59,910 nt of DNA from an uncultured Alphaproteobacteria bacterium. Lineage in GTDB: Bacteria > Pseudomonadota > Alphaproteobacteria > HIMB59. Both the position numbers and the translations under genes were made by a program. Below are positions 20,971 to 31,429 of this stretch, one piece after another. A model generated the notes under the pieces. It saw only the letters and a list, made by a program, of their open reading frames with translations, had not been told where the DNA came from and ran no database searches. The stretch lies in NCBI GenBank assembly GCA_902527525.1, contig CABZOW010000003.1, positions 1-59,910 on the forward strand, in the 5' to 3' direction. Positions within the stretch are counted from its first letter, which is position 1. Each line of letters begins with the position of its first letter.

Positions 20971-23043
20971 TCAAGCAATTGATAGTGGATCAATATCAAT
21001 ATTCAAAAAACGCCTGTATTTAGGCGTTATTTTTGTCATTAATATATCAGTTTTTTTTCTTAAAGCCTGATACGACCTCTCCTTGAAATAGAAATTCTCA
21101 TGAAAATGTCTCATTTTGTAAGGAATCAATGAGGGAACAGGGCCTAAAATATCAAGTTTACTATTTTTTGATATATCGAGAATTTCTTGGCAAACCTCTC
21201 TTAAAGCTGAGACGTTAGGATGAATTAATTGAATCTGAGCTATTTTATAAAAGGGAGGAAGATTATTTTCCTCTCTTCTTTGGAGTTCTAATTTTATGAA
21301 TTGATCTCTACTCTGGTTTTTTAGTGAATTGTAAATTGAATGCTGCGGGCTATAAGTTTGTATTAAAACTTTTCCCCTATCGCCCTCTCTACCAGACCTT
21401 CCTGCAACTTGTTGTAAAAGTTGATAGGTTTTTTCCATAGCTCTAAAATCTGGACTATAAAGGCTTGAGTCTGCATCGATTATATTTACTAATTTCAAAT
21501 TTGGAAAATGAAAAGACTTACCAATTATTTGAGACCCTATTAAAAGATTAGTCTTTAAATTATAGATGTTTTCTATGATATCTTTTTTATTTTTTTTAGA
21601 TTTCAAAGTATCACTAGAAATTAGTTGATTTGAATATCCGGGAAAAAGACGTGCTACTTCCTCTTGAAGTCTCTCTAATCCTATTCCAATTGACACAAAC
21701 TTTTCAGATGAACACATCTTGCATATTTGATCAGGTTCAAAAAAATTTGAACAATGATGACAAACAAGCCTATCAATTTTTTTATGATAAACTAAATTTG
21801 CTGCACAATTTTGGCATTGTATTGGTGTATGACAACTTGCACATATTTTAGATGGAGCATAGCCCCTTCTATTTAGAAAAAATAATACCTGTCCTTTTTG
21901 TTTTAAGATCTTATTTGTTTCATCGAATACTTGTTTTGAAATCCAAGCCTTTGAACTAGGTTTTGATTGGTTCATGTCAACAATTTCCACTAAGGGTAAT
22001 TGAGTTTTATGAAATTGATTTGATAAGTTATGAATTTTAAATTTATCCTGATTAGAATTATGAAGGCTCTCTAATGAGGGAGATGCGCTAATTAAGAGAC
22101 ACAATGCTTTTGAACATTTTGCTTTATATATAGCCATATCTCTTGCTTGATATTTTGGTCCATCCTCTTGTTTGTAAGAAGAGTCATGCTCTTCATCACA
22201 AATAATTAATTTTAAATTTTTAAAAGGAAGGAGAACAGATGACCTAGCGCCAACTAAAACGCATGGCTCACCCGATAACAAAGATCTCATTATTCTAGCT
22301 TTTTGAATTTTTGATTGTTTTGAATGCCATATAAAAGGTCGGCAGCCAAAATATTTAAAAAATCTCTTTGACCACTCGTCAGTTAAGGCTATTTCTGGCA
22401 ATAGTATTAAAGACTGATTACCATTGTCTAAATTAGACTCAACTGCTTTCAAATATAACTCTGTTTTCCCTGAGCCCGTAACACCATCCACTAGATGAAC
22501 TTGAAAATTATTTTTTTGATTAAATTCAAATGATTTGAAAATTTTTTCTTGATCAGAGTTTAATGAAATATTTTGTGCCATATTATCAAAGATAAAACTT
22601 TTAGTAGTTTGAGAAATTTTTTTTTCTTCTGATAATTTTTGCCAATCTTTTTTAGAAAGATTTAATTTATTAATTAAACTTTTTTGAGTTTCATATATTT
22701 TATTTTTAAAAAGATAATAACTCTTTAATTGTGTATCAGGAAAGCGCTGCACTGCCATTTTCAAAATCATACCTAAATCAATGAAACAATGTTTTGACAC
22801 ATACTTATAGAAATCTAAATTTTCTGCACTAATAGCAAATTGGTGCACGTTACTTATTGAAAGAACCTTATTAATATTAAATTTTAGATCTTTGATGTTT
22901 GTTTGAGATATAATTACTCCAGTTGATTTCTTTTTTCTTAGGGGTATTTCAACAATAGAACCAATCTGGATGGAATAAGATAGCTTATAAGTCAAACCCT
23001 CATTAATTTGCCCTAATGGCATGACTTGGTAATAATAATCCAT
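20971..23043 (-). CDS. priA: Primosomal protein N' (replication restart helicase)
   Basis: 3'-5' DNA helicase that reloads the replisome at stalled forks. 690 residues: N-terminal DNA-binding part (YYYQVMPLGQINEGLTYKL; VEIPLRKKKSTGVI), helicase core with VTGSGKTELYLKA, DEEHDSSYKQEDGPKY, and the eight-Cys zinc region (CASCHTPIQCQNCAANLVYH...CHHCS...CKMCSS), then QVAGRSGREGDRGKVLIQT. Divergent from xerC with a 35-base gap. Confidence 0.97.
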   Translation of the reverse strand: MDYYYQVMPLGQINEGLTYKLSYSIQIGSIVEIPLRKKKSTGVIISQTNIKDLKFNINKVLSISNVHQFAISAENLDFYKYVSKHCFIDLGMILKMAVQRFPDTQLKSYYLFKNKIYETQKSLINKLNLSKKDWQKLSEEKKISQTTKSFIFDNMAQNISLNSDQEKIFKSFEFNQKNNFQVHLVDGVTGSGKTELYLKAVESNLDNGNQSLILLPEIALTDEWSKRFFKYFGCRPFIWHSKQSKIQKARIMRSLLSGEPCVLVGARSSVLLPFKNLKLIICDEEHDSSYKQEDGPKYQARDMAIYKAKCSKALCLLISASPSLESLHNSNQDKFKIHNLSNQFHKTQLPLVEIVDMNQSKPSSKAWISKQVFDETNKILKQKGQVLFFLNRRGYAPSKICASCHTPIQCQNCAANLVYHKKIDRLVCHHCSNFFEPDQICKMCSSEKFVSIGIGLERLQEEVARLFPGYSNQLISSDTLKSKKNKKDIIENIYNLKTNLLIGSQIIGKSFHFPNLKLVNIIDADSSLYSPDFRAMEKTYQLLQQVAGRSGREGDRGKVLIQTYSPQHSIYNSLKNQSRDQFIKLELQRREENNLPPFYKIAQIQLIHPNVSALREVCQEILDISKNSKLDILGPVPSLIPYKMRHFHENFYFKERSYQALRKKTDILMTKITPKYRRFLNIDIDPLSIA

Positions 23044-23078
23044 TTTTAAATTGTGATTCTAATTTATAATATAATGTA

Positions 23079-24059
23079 ATGAATTTTATTGAACTGCTAG
23101 AAAGGTCAAAAATAGATAAATCCTCAATACAAGACTTTGATAAATGGGCCACACATTTAAAAGATATAAAAGGACATTCTGAAAATACTTATAGATCATA
23201 CTGTTTTGATGTATGCGATTTTTTAATTTTTTTTAAGTTCTATAATGGATATTCCGTATCTTTATCCAGTTTAAAAGATTTAAATTTACAAACATTTAGA
23301 GCATGGTTAGCAGACCTTGGAGGAAATAGGGAATATGAAAATGTTTATAAAAAACCCTTGTCAGCTAGATCTAGAAGAAGAGCTATTAGTTCTATTAAGA
23401 ATTTTTTTAAGTATTCATCTTTTAAAAATGAATTATATAAAATTGCTTATAGTGAGGTTCAATTATTAAAAAATCCAAAAATTCCAAGGTCTTTGCCAAA
23501 ACCTATATCAGAGGGAGATATAGAACTTTTAATTAATGAGTTAAAAAAAATTTCAAAAAAAACTTGGATTCAAAAAAGAAATCTTGCATTGCTCTATCTT
23601 TTATATGGGTGTGGTCTGCGTATTAATGAGGCTTTATCTATCACTAAAAATCATTTGGTTGATAAAAATTCTCTTACAATTTTGGGAAAAGGAAATAAGG
23701 AAAGATTAGTGCCAGTTTTAGATATTGTTGCACAATCAATAGAAAATTATCTAAATGAAATACCTTATAAATTACCTAAAAATGTTTCGATATTTGTTGG
23801 AGACAGAGGGAGTCCTCTTAAGGCTTCATCTTTTCAAAGGGATTTAAAAAATGCCAGAATTAATTTAGGTCTTCCGAAAACAGCAACACCACACTCTTTA
23901 AGACATAGTTTTGCAACACATTTGTTAAAAAATGGAGGGGATTTGAGAATTATTCAAGAATTATTAGGTCATAGCTCTTTATCTACAACTCAATTATACA
24001 CTGAAGTCGACGACATAAGTTTAGAAAAGACATACAAGGAAAAAAATCCAAGTAAATAA
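23079..24059 (+). CDS. xerC: Tyrosine recombinase XerC
   Basis: Chromosome dimer resolution recombinase. 326 residues: N-terminal SAM-like core-binding domain (LKDIKGHSENTYRSYCFDVCDFL) and catalytic domain with Arg in LLYGCGLRINEALSI, HSLRHSFATHLLKNGGDLR, LLGHSSLSTTQLYT (His and catalytic Tyr). Adjacent to priA as in many alphaproteobacteria, so a housekeeping Xer, not a phage integrase. Ends two bases before the convergent cysQ. Confidence 0.92.
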   Translation: MNFIELLERSKIDKSSIQDFDKWATHLKDIKGHSENTYRSYCFDVCDFLIFFKFYNGYSVSLSSLKDLNLQTFRAWLADLGGNREYENVYKKPLSARSRRRAISSIKNFFKYSSFKNELYKIAYSEVQLLKNPKIPRSLPKPISEGDIELLINELKKISKKTWIQKRNLALLYLLYGCGLRINEALSITKNHLVDKNSLTILGKGNKERLVPVLDIVAQSIENYLNEIPYKLPKNVSIFVGDRGSPLKASSFQRDLKNARINLGLPKTATPHSLRHSFATHLLKNGGDLRIIQELLGHSSLSTTQLYTEVDDISLEKTYKEKNPSK

Positions 24060-24061
24060 AT

Positions 24062-24826
24062 TTAGATTTTTCCTCTTACAATAAAATGAGGATTGAGTAT
24101 TTCTTTTTTTGAATATTGCAATCTAACACCGCTAAGATCTTTAACACTACCTCCTGCTCCCTCTACCACTGCCTGTGCTGCTGCTGTATCCCATTCAGAG
24201 GTAGGTCCAAGTCTAGGATATAAATCTGCAAGACCCTCAGCGATCATACAAAATTTTAACGAACTACCTGCTTGTAATATATCAAAGTCATTAAATTGAG
24301 ATAAATAGTTTCTTGTAGTTTCGTTAAGATGACTTCTACTTGTAACAATCTTTAATTTATCAGTGGGTGACTTGGCAAAAATTTCTTTGATATTATTATG
24401 ACTTAACTTAAATGATCCTTTGTTATGTCCCCCAAAAAATAATGTTTTATCTTTAGGAACAAAGACAAAACCTTGAATAGGATAATTATTTTCGATAAGA
24501 GCAATATTGACTGTAAATTCTCCATTCTTGTTAATAAATTCTTTAGTGCCATCTAGAGGATCAACCAGCCAATATTTAGGCTCATTTGTATACTTTAAAT
24601 TGCCCTCCTCTGAAATGATGGGATAATTTGAAATAGATGATAGCAGAGCAGAAATATGTTCGTGTGACTCTAAATCTGCCTGAGTTAAGGGACTTTTATC
24701 ATCTTTATACTCAACATTTTCATCAAAACTCTCATAAATTTCAATTATTTTTTGTGAACATTGCTCAAGACATGCCCTAATTTCATTGTAAAATTCAAAT
24801 TGTCGTATTTTGTCATTTTTTAGCAT
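24062..24826 (-). CDS. cysQ: 3'(2'),5'-bisphosphate nucleotidase
   Basis: Degrades PAP, the by-product of PAPS use, so it supports the neighbouring sulfate-activation genes. 254 residues of the inositol-monophosphatase fold: SPLTQADLESHEHI, PIISEEGN, metal motif WLVDPLDGTKEFI (about 86-98), GPTSEWDTAAAQAVVEGAGG. Transcribed away from cysD over an 82-base AT-rich gap that probably holds both promoters. Confidence 0.94.
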   Translation of the reverse strand: MLKNDKIRQFEFYNEIRACLEQCSQKIIEIYESFDENVEYKDDKSPLTQADLESHEHISALLSSISNYPIISEEGNLKYTNEPKYWLVDPLDGTKEFINKNGEFTVNIALIENNYPIQGFVFVPKDKTLFFGGHNKGSFKLSHNNIKEIFAKSPTDKLKIVTSRSHLNETTRNYLSQFNDFDILQAGSSLKFCMIAEGLADLYPRLGPTSEWDTAAAQAVVEGAGGSVKDLSGVRLQYSKKEILNPHFIVRGKI

Positions 24827-24908
24827 TTTATTAAAAAAAGGATTTTTTTTATGTACATTTTAAATATTTTTTGTATTTTTCCATAAATACGACAAATAGT
24901 TTATTATA

Positions 24909-26381
24909 ATGAATCATACTTTATTTTTTAAAATTAACCCATCAATTAAATATCCCGCATGGGATACCGATAGTCACTATAAATTTCTTCTAGGTCAAAA
25001 ATTATTTAAAACAAAGAGGTCCTATGAAAGGTGGCTGGAAAAGTTATCTACTTTTCCAGAAAATCTAAATCTAAATAATTATTTAGATATACACAAGTCG
25101 CGAGTAAATAAATTAATCCATGATTATTTTATAAAAAAGTATGAAAAACAAAGATCACTGATTTTATTTGTTCAATTTATTGAAGTAAATAATACAAAAT
25201 TTTTATTTGCTAACGATAGACGTAATGGAAGATTATGGGTAAAAGTTAAATCTAAAAAAATTAATGATATATCTGATGGACTAAAATACTTTTCAAAGCT
25301 TAGGAAAAAAAATATTATTATTTTTCCAGATATTAATCTTCTAAATTCTTTTGTTGAAGAGAAGATTAATGAAAAGCTTACAAACCATAAATTAAAGCAC
25401 CCTATTCATTTTCCCGATTATTTATTTAAAATAAATAAATTATATATCAAAGATACAAAATTATTAAAAAAATTTAAATTACCTCAAAACAGCTATCTCT
25501 CTGATCTAGAAGCAGAAAGTATCCACATTATAAGAGAGGTTGTTAGTGAAACTAAAAATCCTGTCATGCTTTATTCTATAGGAAAAGATAGTTCAGTGAT
25601 GTTAAGACTTGCGCAAAAAGCTTTTTACCCTAGCCCTCCTCCCTTTCCCTTGGTACATGTAGACACTCGATGGAAATTTCGTGAAATGTATTTATTTAGA
25701 AGTTGGATTGCAAAAAATAGTGGTATGAAGTTAATTACTCACATAAATCCCGAGGGTATTAAATCAAATATTAATCCTTTTGAGCATGGGTCCGTCGTTC
25801 ATACCGATATTATGAAGACACAGGGCTTAAAGCAAATTTTAAACAAATATAAGTATGATGCTGCTTTTGGAGGCGCAAGAAGAGATGAGGAAAAATCAAG
25901 AGCCAAAGAAAGAATTTTTTCATTTAGAACACCCTCTCATCAATGGGATCCTAAAAATCAACGTCCAGAACTTTGGTCTTTATATAATTCTAGAGTTAAT
26001 AAGGGTGAAAGTACCAGAGTTTTTCCATTATCAAATTGGACAGAGCTAGATATTTGGCAATATATTTACCAAGAACAAATATCAATTGTTCCCTTATATT
26101 TTGCAAAAGTTAGACCCGTGGTTATTAGAGATGGAATGATTATTATGATCGACGATGATCGATTTAATCTTCAATCCAATGAAAAGATAGAATTAAAAAA
26201 AATTAGATTCAGAACTCTTGGGTGCTATCCCTTAACTGGCGCAATTGAATCAGATGCAAATACACTTGAAGATATTGTACTCGAGCTCCTGCAGTCTAAT
26301 ACATCTGAAAGACAAGGAAGGGCTATCGACTCAGACTCCGGTAGTTCTATGGAAATGAAAAAAATCGAAGGATATTTTTAA
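24909..26381 (+). CDS. cysD: Sulfate adenylyltransferase subunit 2 with a large N-terminal extension
   Basis: Small (catalytic) subunit of ATP sulfurylase, making APS from sulfate and ATP together with CysN. Residues about 186-490 match Cys[41 protein letters not shown] (PP-loop SIGKDSS), [20 protein letters not shown] and [15 protein letters not shown]. Residues 1-185 are extra: normal CysD is near 300. The extension is not recognised; it contains [27 protein letters not shown] and [11 protein letters not shown] and lacks a signal peptide or membrane helix. The conserved HVDTGWKFREM reads [11 protein letters not shown] here. The next gene, cysNC, follows with no gap. Confidence 0.92.
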   Translation: MNHTLFFKINPSIKYPAWDTDSHYKFLLGQKLFKTKRSYERWLEKLSTFPENLNLNNYLDIHKSRVNKLIHDYFIKKYEKQRSLILFVQFIEVNNTKFLFANDRRNGRLWVKVKSKKINDISDGLKYFSKLRKKNIIIFPDINLLNSFVEEKINEKLTNHKLKHPIHFPDYLFKINKLYIKDTKLLKKFKLPQNSYLSDLEAESIHIIREVVSETKNPVMLYSIGKDSSVMLRLAQKAFYPSPPPFPLVHVDTRWKFREMYLFRSWIAKNSGMKLITHINPEGIKSNINPFEHGSVVHTDIMKTQGLKQILNKYKYDAAFGGARRDEEKSRAKERIFSFRTPSHQWDPKNQRPELWSLYNSRVNKGESTRVFPLSNWTELDIWQYIYQEQISIVPLYFAKVRPVVIRDGMIIMIDDDRFNLQSNEKIELKKIRFRTLGCYPLTGAIESDANTLEDIVLELLQSNTSERQGRAIDSDSGSSMEMKKIEGYF

Positions 26382-28247
26382 ATGATCAAATCAAATGCCA
26401 TAAACACGTATTTGAAAAATCAAGCCTCTCTTGACTTATTGAGGTTTATTACCTGTGGATCTGTTGATGATGGAAAAAGCACACTCATTGGGAGAATGCT
26501 TTATGAATCTCAGATGATCTTTGATGATCAAGTTGCCTCTTTAAAAAATGATTCAAAAAAATATGGAACCCAAGGCGAGAATATTGATTTTGCATTACTA
26601 GTTGATGGTTTATCAGCTGAGAGAGAACAAGGTATTACGATTGATGTTGCGTATCGATTTTTCTCTAGTAGTAAAAGAAAGTTCATTGTTGCAGATACAC
26701 CTGGGCACGAACAATACACTAGAAATATGGCTACCGGAGCGTCAACAGCTGATATAGCTATCTTACTAGTTGATGCTCGAAATGGTATACTCACACAGAC
26801 TAAAAGACATTCTTTTATTATTTCACTGCTTGGAATTCAAAATATTGTCTTAGCAATTAATAAAATGGATTTAATTGACTATGATAAAAATATTTATGAA
26901 AAGTTAAGTTCTGAATACGTATCATTTTCAAAAAAATTAAATTTTAAAAAAATTCAAAGTATACCTATATCAGCTCTTAAAGGAGATAATATTCATAAAA
27001 AATCGAAAAGTATGAAATGGTATTCTGATAAAACTTTATTCGATTATTTAGAAACTACAAAATCTCAAATCACTAATAAAGACGATTTTGTATTACCTGT
27101 ACAAAGGGTTAATCGACCTGATCTAAATTTCAGGGGATATTCTGGAACTATTACAAGTGGAAAAATTAAAAAAGGCGATGAACTAATATCTCTTCCATCT
27201 AATCAAAAAGCTAAAGTAAAAGATATTCTAATTGGAGAAAAATCAATAAAATCAGCACTTTTAAAGCAAAGTGTTACCCTTACTTTAAATAAAGAAATAG
27301 ATACCTCGAGAGGAGATGTTCTTTGTTCAAAGAAATCTGTCATAGAAATGGCAGATCAATTTAATTTGAATGTTATTTGGATGTCAAAGGAGAAATGTTT
27401 TAATGGAAGAACGTACTTAGCCAAAATTCATAATATTTCTACCAGTATTAAAATTATGAGTATTAAAAAAATATATAATGTAAATACACTTGAATTTGAT
27501 GGTGGGGATGAGTTAAAACTTAATGATGTTGCAGAAATTTCTGTCTCATTTAATAAAGACATTCCCTATTCAACTTTTAAAGAAAATAAAACTTTAGGTT
27601 CTTTAATAATTATTGACCCCATAAGCAATCAAACTATTGGAATGGGTATGATAAATTTTGCTCTTCGAAGATCCCAAAATATCCAACTTCAAAATTTATC
27701 CATAAATAAAAATCTTAGAGAGAAAATTAATGGGCATAAGGGTCAAGTACTTTGGATGACCGGCCTATCTGGCTCTGGAAAATCTACTTTGGCTAATGAA
27801 CTTGAAAAAAAATTATACACTCAAGGTAAAAAAACCTACATTCTTGATGGAGACAATATTAGATATGGATTAAATAAAGATTTAGGTTTTACAGATAAAG
27901 ATAGAGTAGAAAATATAAGAAGAGTAGCAGAGGTTGCAAAGCTTATGTGTGATGCTGGACTTATAGTTATTACTGCTTTTATATCGCCATTTAGATTAGA
28001 AAGAGAAATGGCTCGATCACTTTTTGAAAAAAGTGATTTCAAAGAAATTTTTATTTCCACTCCCTTAAAAGTAGCTGAAAAAAGAGACCCTAAGGGTTTA
28101 TATAAAAAAGCTAGACAAGGAAAAATACCAAATTTTACAGGTATTGACAGTGTGTATGAAAAACCAATAAATCCAGATTTAGAAATTGATACATCTAAGA
28201 TTTCTTTAAGTGAAGCGGTAAAAAAAATATTAAATATTATTGTTTAA
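26382..28247 (+). CDS. cysNC: Sulfate adenylyltransferase subunit 1 / APS kinase fusion
   Basis: Bifunctional enzyme: GTPase subunit of ATP sulfurylase fused to adenylylsulfate kinase, yielding PAPS. 621 residues. CysN part: [15 protein letters not shown] (about 26-40), [25 protein letters not shown] and elongation-factor-like beta domains. CysC part from about 445: [33 protein letters not shown], and the C-terminal GIDSVYEKP...EIDTS. Same architecture as rhizobial NodQ. No cysH or sulfite reductase is nearby, so PAPS could feed reduction or sulfation. Confidence 0.96.
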   Translation: MIKSNAINTYLKNQASLDLLRFITCGSVDDGKSTLIGRMLYESQMIFDDQVASLKNDSKKYGTQGENIDFALLVDGLSAEREQGITIDVAYRFFSSSKRKFIVADTPGHEQYTRNMATGASTADIAILLVDARNGILTQTKRHSFIISLLGIQNIVLAINKMDLIDYDKNIYEKLSSEYVSFSKKLNFKKIQSIPISALKGDNIHKKSKSMKWYSDKTLFDYLETTKSQITNKDDFVLPVQRVNRPDLNFRGYSGTITSGKIKKGDELISLPSNQKAKVKDILIGEKSIKSALLKQSVTLTLNKEIDTSRGDVLCSKKSVIEMADQFNLNVIWMSKEKCFNGRTYLAKIHNISTSIKIMSIKKIYNVNTLEFDGGDELKLNDVAEISVSFNKDIPYSTFKENKTLGSLIIIDPISNQTIGMGMINFALRRSQNIQLQNLSINKNLREKINGHKGQVLWMTGLSGSGKSTLANELEKKLYTQGKKTYILDGDNIRYGLNKDLGFTDKDRVENIRRVAEVAKLMCDAGLIVITAFISPFRLEREMARSLFEKSDFKEIFISTPLKVAEKRDPKGLYKKARQGKIPNFTGIDSVYEKPINPDLEIDTSKISLSEAVKKILNIIV

Positions 28248-28710
28248 GTTGAATTTCAACTTGAGTAAACTTAGTCATATCAAAAACTATATTTTCAAAG
28301 ACAACGTCTTCAAATTTATAGTTAGGATTTAGAGAAAAGCCAAATGGTTCTAAAGGCTGTCCTTTAAAATTTGTTGTGAATTTCCCATCTCCGTCGGTGT
28401 CTTGAAAAACAAATAAGCCAATATTTATATGAGGAAATGCCTTTAAATTAATTTTATTAAATTTGTTTATATCTGGCTCAATGACGATAAATAATGGTGC
28501 AGAGTTCTTTTCAAAGAAATATTTCCTATCATATCCAAACACGTGAATTGGACTAGTTGCATCAACAAAACCAGTAACTTTTGCTGTGAGGTGATCGGAA
28601 TATGACAAATTTATTACAAAAAAAGACTGAAAAATAACATAAAATATAAACTTCAATAGAGAAAATAATTGCCTGTGCATAACTTTTAAAAGATTAATAT
28701 TTTTTCTCAA
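28237..28710 (-). CDS. Exported DUF2141 protein
   Basis: Secreted small beta-protein of unknown role. 157 residues; a hydrophobic leader (about 15-38, ending NLSYSDH) then the DUF2141 hallmark [18 protein letters not shown] (Asp-rich, calcium-loop-like) followed by [13 protein letters not shown] and the FEDVVF segment. An internal Met at residue 11 (28680) could be the true start. Its 3' end overlaps convergent cysNC by 11 bases. Confidence 0.8.
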   Translation of the reverse strand: MRKNINLLKVMHRQLFSLLKFIFYVIFQSFFVINLSYSDHLTAKVTGFVDATSPIHVFGYDRKYFFEKNSAPLFIVIEPDINKFNKINLKAFPHINIGLFVFQDTDGDGKFTTNFKGQPLEPFGFSLNPNYKFEDVVFENIVFDMTKFTQVEIQLKQ

Positions 28711-28892
28711 TAATTACACATGCAAATTGAGAGTTTTGTTTTAAAAAGAACAAAATACAAAAAAAACTTGATATATTTAGTTTTTTTGTTGTTAAAACAA
28801 AAGTGAAATTATCACATATTTATTAATAAACTAGACACCCATCAAATTACTGTGGATAACTCTGTTTAAAAGTATTAATTTATTTTCCAATT

Positions 28893-29183
28893 ATGAAAAA
28901 AGGATACATTATTGTTCGGGTTTCCATACATGACCCCGAATTATTTCAAAAATATCCTGTTTTATCCACAGAAGTGATGAAGAAATATGGAGGAAAATAC
29001 ATAATAAGGGGCGGCAAATTTGAAGTTGTCGAAGGAGAGTGGCCTGTTGATCGAACTACGGTAGTAGAATTTGAAAGCTTTGAAAGTGCTAAAAAGTGTT
29101 ATGAGTCAATTGATTATTCAAAAGCTATGGATATTAGACAAAAAAGTACAAAAAGTGACCTAATTTTAATAGAGGGATATTAA
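28893..29183 (+). CDS. DUF1330 family protein
   Basis: Small cytosolic ferredoxin-like-fold protein; family function unknown. 96 residues with the hallmark GYIIVRVSIHDPELFQKY, YGGKYIIRGG and VVEFESFESAKKCYES segments. The 182-base upstream gap is AT-rich with no recognisable element beyond possible promoters. Its stop overlaps the end of the convergent DUF1192 gene. Confidence 0.88.
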   Translation: MKKGYIIVRVSIHDPELFQKYPVLSTEVMKKYGGKYIIRGGKFEVVEGEWPVDRTTVVEFESFESAKKCYESIDYSKAMDIRQKSTKSDLILIEGY

Positions 29184-29359
29184 TTTTTTTTAAAAAAGGT
29201 ATCAGCTAACTTTAGTTTATCTTTTTTCTTCTTTAACAATGCTTCGAGGTTACTGATTTCAGATTTATGATCATCAATCATTTCCTCAATTTCCTCAACA
29301 CTCAAGTCGTCCAAATCTAATGGCTTCAGTTTTTTTATAGGCTCTTCCTCATCAAACAT
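29180..29359 (-). CDS. DUF1192 small protein
   Basis: 59-residue acidic-then-basic helical protein. MFDEEEPIKKLKPLDLDDL, then SVEEIEEMIDDHKSEISNLEALLKKK and ADTFFK at the end match the alphaproteobacterial DUF1192 pattern (LSVEEL...I..L...I......K......AD.LF). Start ATG 29359, stop 29180, overlapping the convergent DUF1330 gene by four bases. Function unknown; probably a coiled-coil. Confidence 0.82.
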   Translation of the reverse strand: MFDEEEPIKKLKPLDLDDLSVEEIEEMIDDHKSEISNLEALLKKKKDKLKLADTFFKKN

Positions 29360-29398
29360 TATTAATTCTAATATATTTTAATTTTCAGTTTAAATAAA

Positions 29399-29426
29399 TT
29401 GACTTTTTATGTGGTTTTTTCATAAT
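29399..29426 (+). promoter_or_regulatory. Promoter of the 52-aa lipoprotein gene, near-leaderless
   Basis: TTGACT (29399-29404), 16-base spacer, CATAAT (29421-29426). The predicted start of transcription falls at or within two bases of the ATG at 29434, and no ribosome-binding site precedes it, so the mRNA is probably leaderless. Confidence 0.5.
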
Positions 29427-29433
29427 CCCGAAT

Positions 29434-29592
29434 ATGTCAAAAAAACTCTTATTAATATTAATTTCTTCATTATTTTTTACTGCAAGTTGTGCAACTGTTA
29501 GTGAAAAGGCAAATGACGCCTACGACACAGTAGTAGGGGCAGTATCTTCAGGTTACAACAAGGTAAAAGATACCGTTACTGGCGACGACTAA
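29434..29592 (+). CDS. Small lipoprotein, 52 aa
   Basis: Entericidin-like tiny envelope protein. MSKKLLLILISSLFFTASC gives a lipoprotein signal ending at Cys19 (lipobox FTASC is slightly non-canonical). The mature part is a 34-residue amphipathic segment (NDAYDTVVGAVSSGYNKVKDTV). Typical of abundant small lipoproteins; exact role unknown. Confidence 0.75.
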   Translation: MSKKLLLILISSLFFTASCATVSEKANDAYDTVVGAVSSGYNKVKDTVTGDD

Positions 29593-29644
29593 AATAAATA
29601 AGTATCTATTTGAAATTCTTGAATTCAAATAATCTATTAATTTT

Positions 29645-30370
29645 ATGAAATTCTTATCTCTTCAACACATTGATATTGAAGATCCTGGGACTTTTAAAGA
29701 TTATCTTTTAGCAGATGGTCATGAAATCACAACAATACAACTAGATCAGGGAGATCTGATTCCAACAAATCTTGATAGCTATGATGCAATGCTTTGCATG
29801 GGGGGTCCAATGGATACTTTTATGGAAGATGAGTATCCTTGGTTAATTGAAGAAAAAAAAGCCATTGCAGAGTATGTCTTAAATCTTAAAAAACCTTTTT
29901 TGGGGTTTTGCTTGGGATGTCAACTTCTAGGTGAGGTTCTAGGCGGTAAAGTTGTAGAGTCAGTACCACCAGAAATTGGGGTATTAGATATTGATATAGA
30001 AATAAATGCTAAAGATGATCTTGTCTTTAATTTTCTTCCAAAAAAGATTAAAGCTCTTCAATGGCATTCTTATGAAGTAATTGGATTGGATAATAATTCT
30101 AAGATTCAAGTTATTGGTACTTCTCCCTCAACGAAGTATCAAATTTTTGGTTATGAAAAATATGCCTATGGAATTCAATTTCATTTAGAAATTCGAAAGA
30201 CCACAGTTGATGATTGGGCTAAGGTTCCTGAGTATAAAAATGCCCTAGAAAAGTCTCTTGGCGCTGATGCCTTACCTCAAATGAAAGACATGGTAGAAAA
30301 AGAAATTGATACGATGATGCAACAGTGCAACCAAATGTATAAAAACTTCGTTAATATTATTAAAAGTTAA
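29645..30370 (+). CDS. Class I glutamine amidotransferase-like protein
   Basis: GMP-synthase-like GATase1 domain acting alone. 241 residues with MLCMGGPMD, the nucleophile elbow GFCLGCQLLG (Cys89) and YGIQFHLEI (His about 179, Glu), so the catalytic triad is complete. No synthetase partner is adjacent. The C-terminal 50 residues (KEIDTMMQQCNQMYKNF) are helical. Such stand-alone proteins may hydrolyse glutamine or gamma-glutamyl compounds; substrate unknown. Confidence 0.85.
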   Translation: MKFLSLQHIDIEDPGTFKDYLLADGHEITTIQLDQGDLIPTNLDSYDAMLCMGGPMDTFMEDEYPWLIEEKKAIAEYVLNLKKPFLGFCLGCQLLGEVLGGKVVESVPPEIGVLDIDIEINAKDDLVFNFLPKKIKALQWHSYEVIGLDNNSKIQVIGTSPSTKYQIFGYEKYAYGIQFHLEIRKTTVDDWAKVPEYKNALEKSLGADALPQMKDMVEKEIDTMMQQCNQMYKNFVNIIKS

Positions 30371-30391
30371 TATTTTAATTACTTGATCTAG

Positions 30392-31429
30392 ATGCTAAGA
30401 AGAAATTTTATAAAAAAAATTTTATTATTTTCATTAGCTTTTTTATCTTTAAAAACAAAAATTATGGCGAACTCTCTCTACAAACCCTTCAATATGGAAG
30501 ATGGTATGTTTCTTAATAACTATGTGCTGCATAAAAGCAGTTTCAAAGATTTTTGGAAATGGAGGAAAGAATCAAATAAGCCAAAACCTATGAGCTTTCC
30601 TGTAGTTAAAAATAATCCCAGTTATCTAAAATCCAACAATTCTGAGAAAACAATTACTTGGGTAGGGCATTCTACTTTTTTAATACAAATTGATGGGGTC
30701 AATATACTTACGGATCCTCATTTTTCTAAAAGAGCCTCTCCTTTAAGTTTTATGGGGCCCTCAAGAACGACACCACCAGGTTTGAATATTGATGACTTGC
30801 CGTTTATAGATTTAGTTTTAATTTCTCACAATCACTATGATCATCTTGATGCGCAAACTATTAAGCTATTATTAAAAAAACAAAATATTAACCAACCTAC
30901 TTTTTTTGTACCCCTAAGATTAAAAGAAACTATTTCAAAACTAGGTGCAAGTAATGTGATTGAACATGAGTGGTGGCAGATGTCTAAATATAAAAATTTA
31001 GAAATCCACTCTGTTCCAGTTCAACATTGGAGTAAAAGAACATTTAACGATACAAACAAAACATTGTGGTGTGGGTGGGTTGTAATGAAGAATAATTTTA
31101 AATATTTTTTTGTAGGTGATACTGGTTACTCAAAAGATTTTCAAGACATTCAAAAGAAATTTGGTGAATTTGATTTATCTACAATACCTATTGGGGCATA
31201 TGCTCCAAGATGGTTTATGAAAGACTCACATTGCAATGTGGAAGAGGCAATTCAAATTCATAGAGATGTTAATTCAAAACAGTCTATAGCAATGCATTGG
31301 GGAACTTTTCAACTTACTGATGAACCAATGGATGAACCGATTAAATTACTTAAACAACTATCTAAAAAATTGAAATTAAAAAAAGATGAGTTTTCTTATA
31401 TGGCCCACGGTCAAACAAGAAAAATTTAA
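30392..31429 (+). CDS. MBL-fold metallo-hydrolase, NAPE-PLD/UlaG-like, exported
   Basis: Metallo-beta-lactamase-fold hydrolase. 345 residues. N-terminal RRNFIKKILLFSLAFLSL resembles a Tat-type or uncleaved signal. Metal motifs: WVGHSTFLIQ (about 90), SHNHYDHLD (His146, His148, Asp150, His151), FVGDTGYS and MHWGTF. The layout (GPSRTTPPG loop; HWSKRTFND) matches the NAPE-PLD-like branch of phosphodiesterases, suggesting a phospholipid-type substrate. Its stop overlaps a convergent small gene by four bases. Confidence 0.85.
   Translation: MLRRNFIKKILLFSLAFLSLKTKIMANSLYKPFNMEDGMFLNNYVLHKSSFKDFWKWRKESNKPKPMSFPVVKNNPSYLKSNNSEKTITWVGHSTFLIQIDGVNILTDPHFSKRASPLSFMGPSRTTPPGLNIDDLPFIDLVLISHNHYDHLDAQTIKLLLKKQNINQPTFFVPLRLKETISKLGASNVIEHEWWQMSKYKNLEIHSVPVQHWSKRTFNDTNKTLWCGWVVMKNNFKYFFVGDTGYSKDFQDIQKKFGEFDLSTIPIGAYAPRWFMKDSHCNVEEAIQIHRDVNSKQSIAMHWGTFQLTDEPMDEPIKLLKQLSKKLKLKKDEFSYMAHGQTRKI

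Noticed and set aside
23079..24059. Integrase of a mobile element
   Set aside because: The recombinase sits beside priA with XerC features and no attachment repeats; it is the housekeeping XerC, although it could act on the tRNA-linked units in trans.
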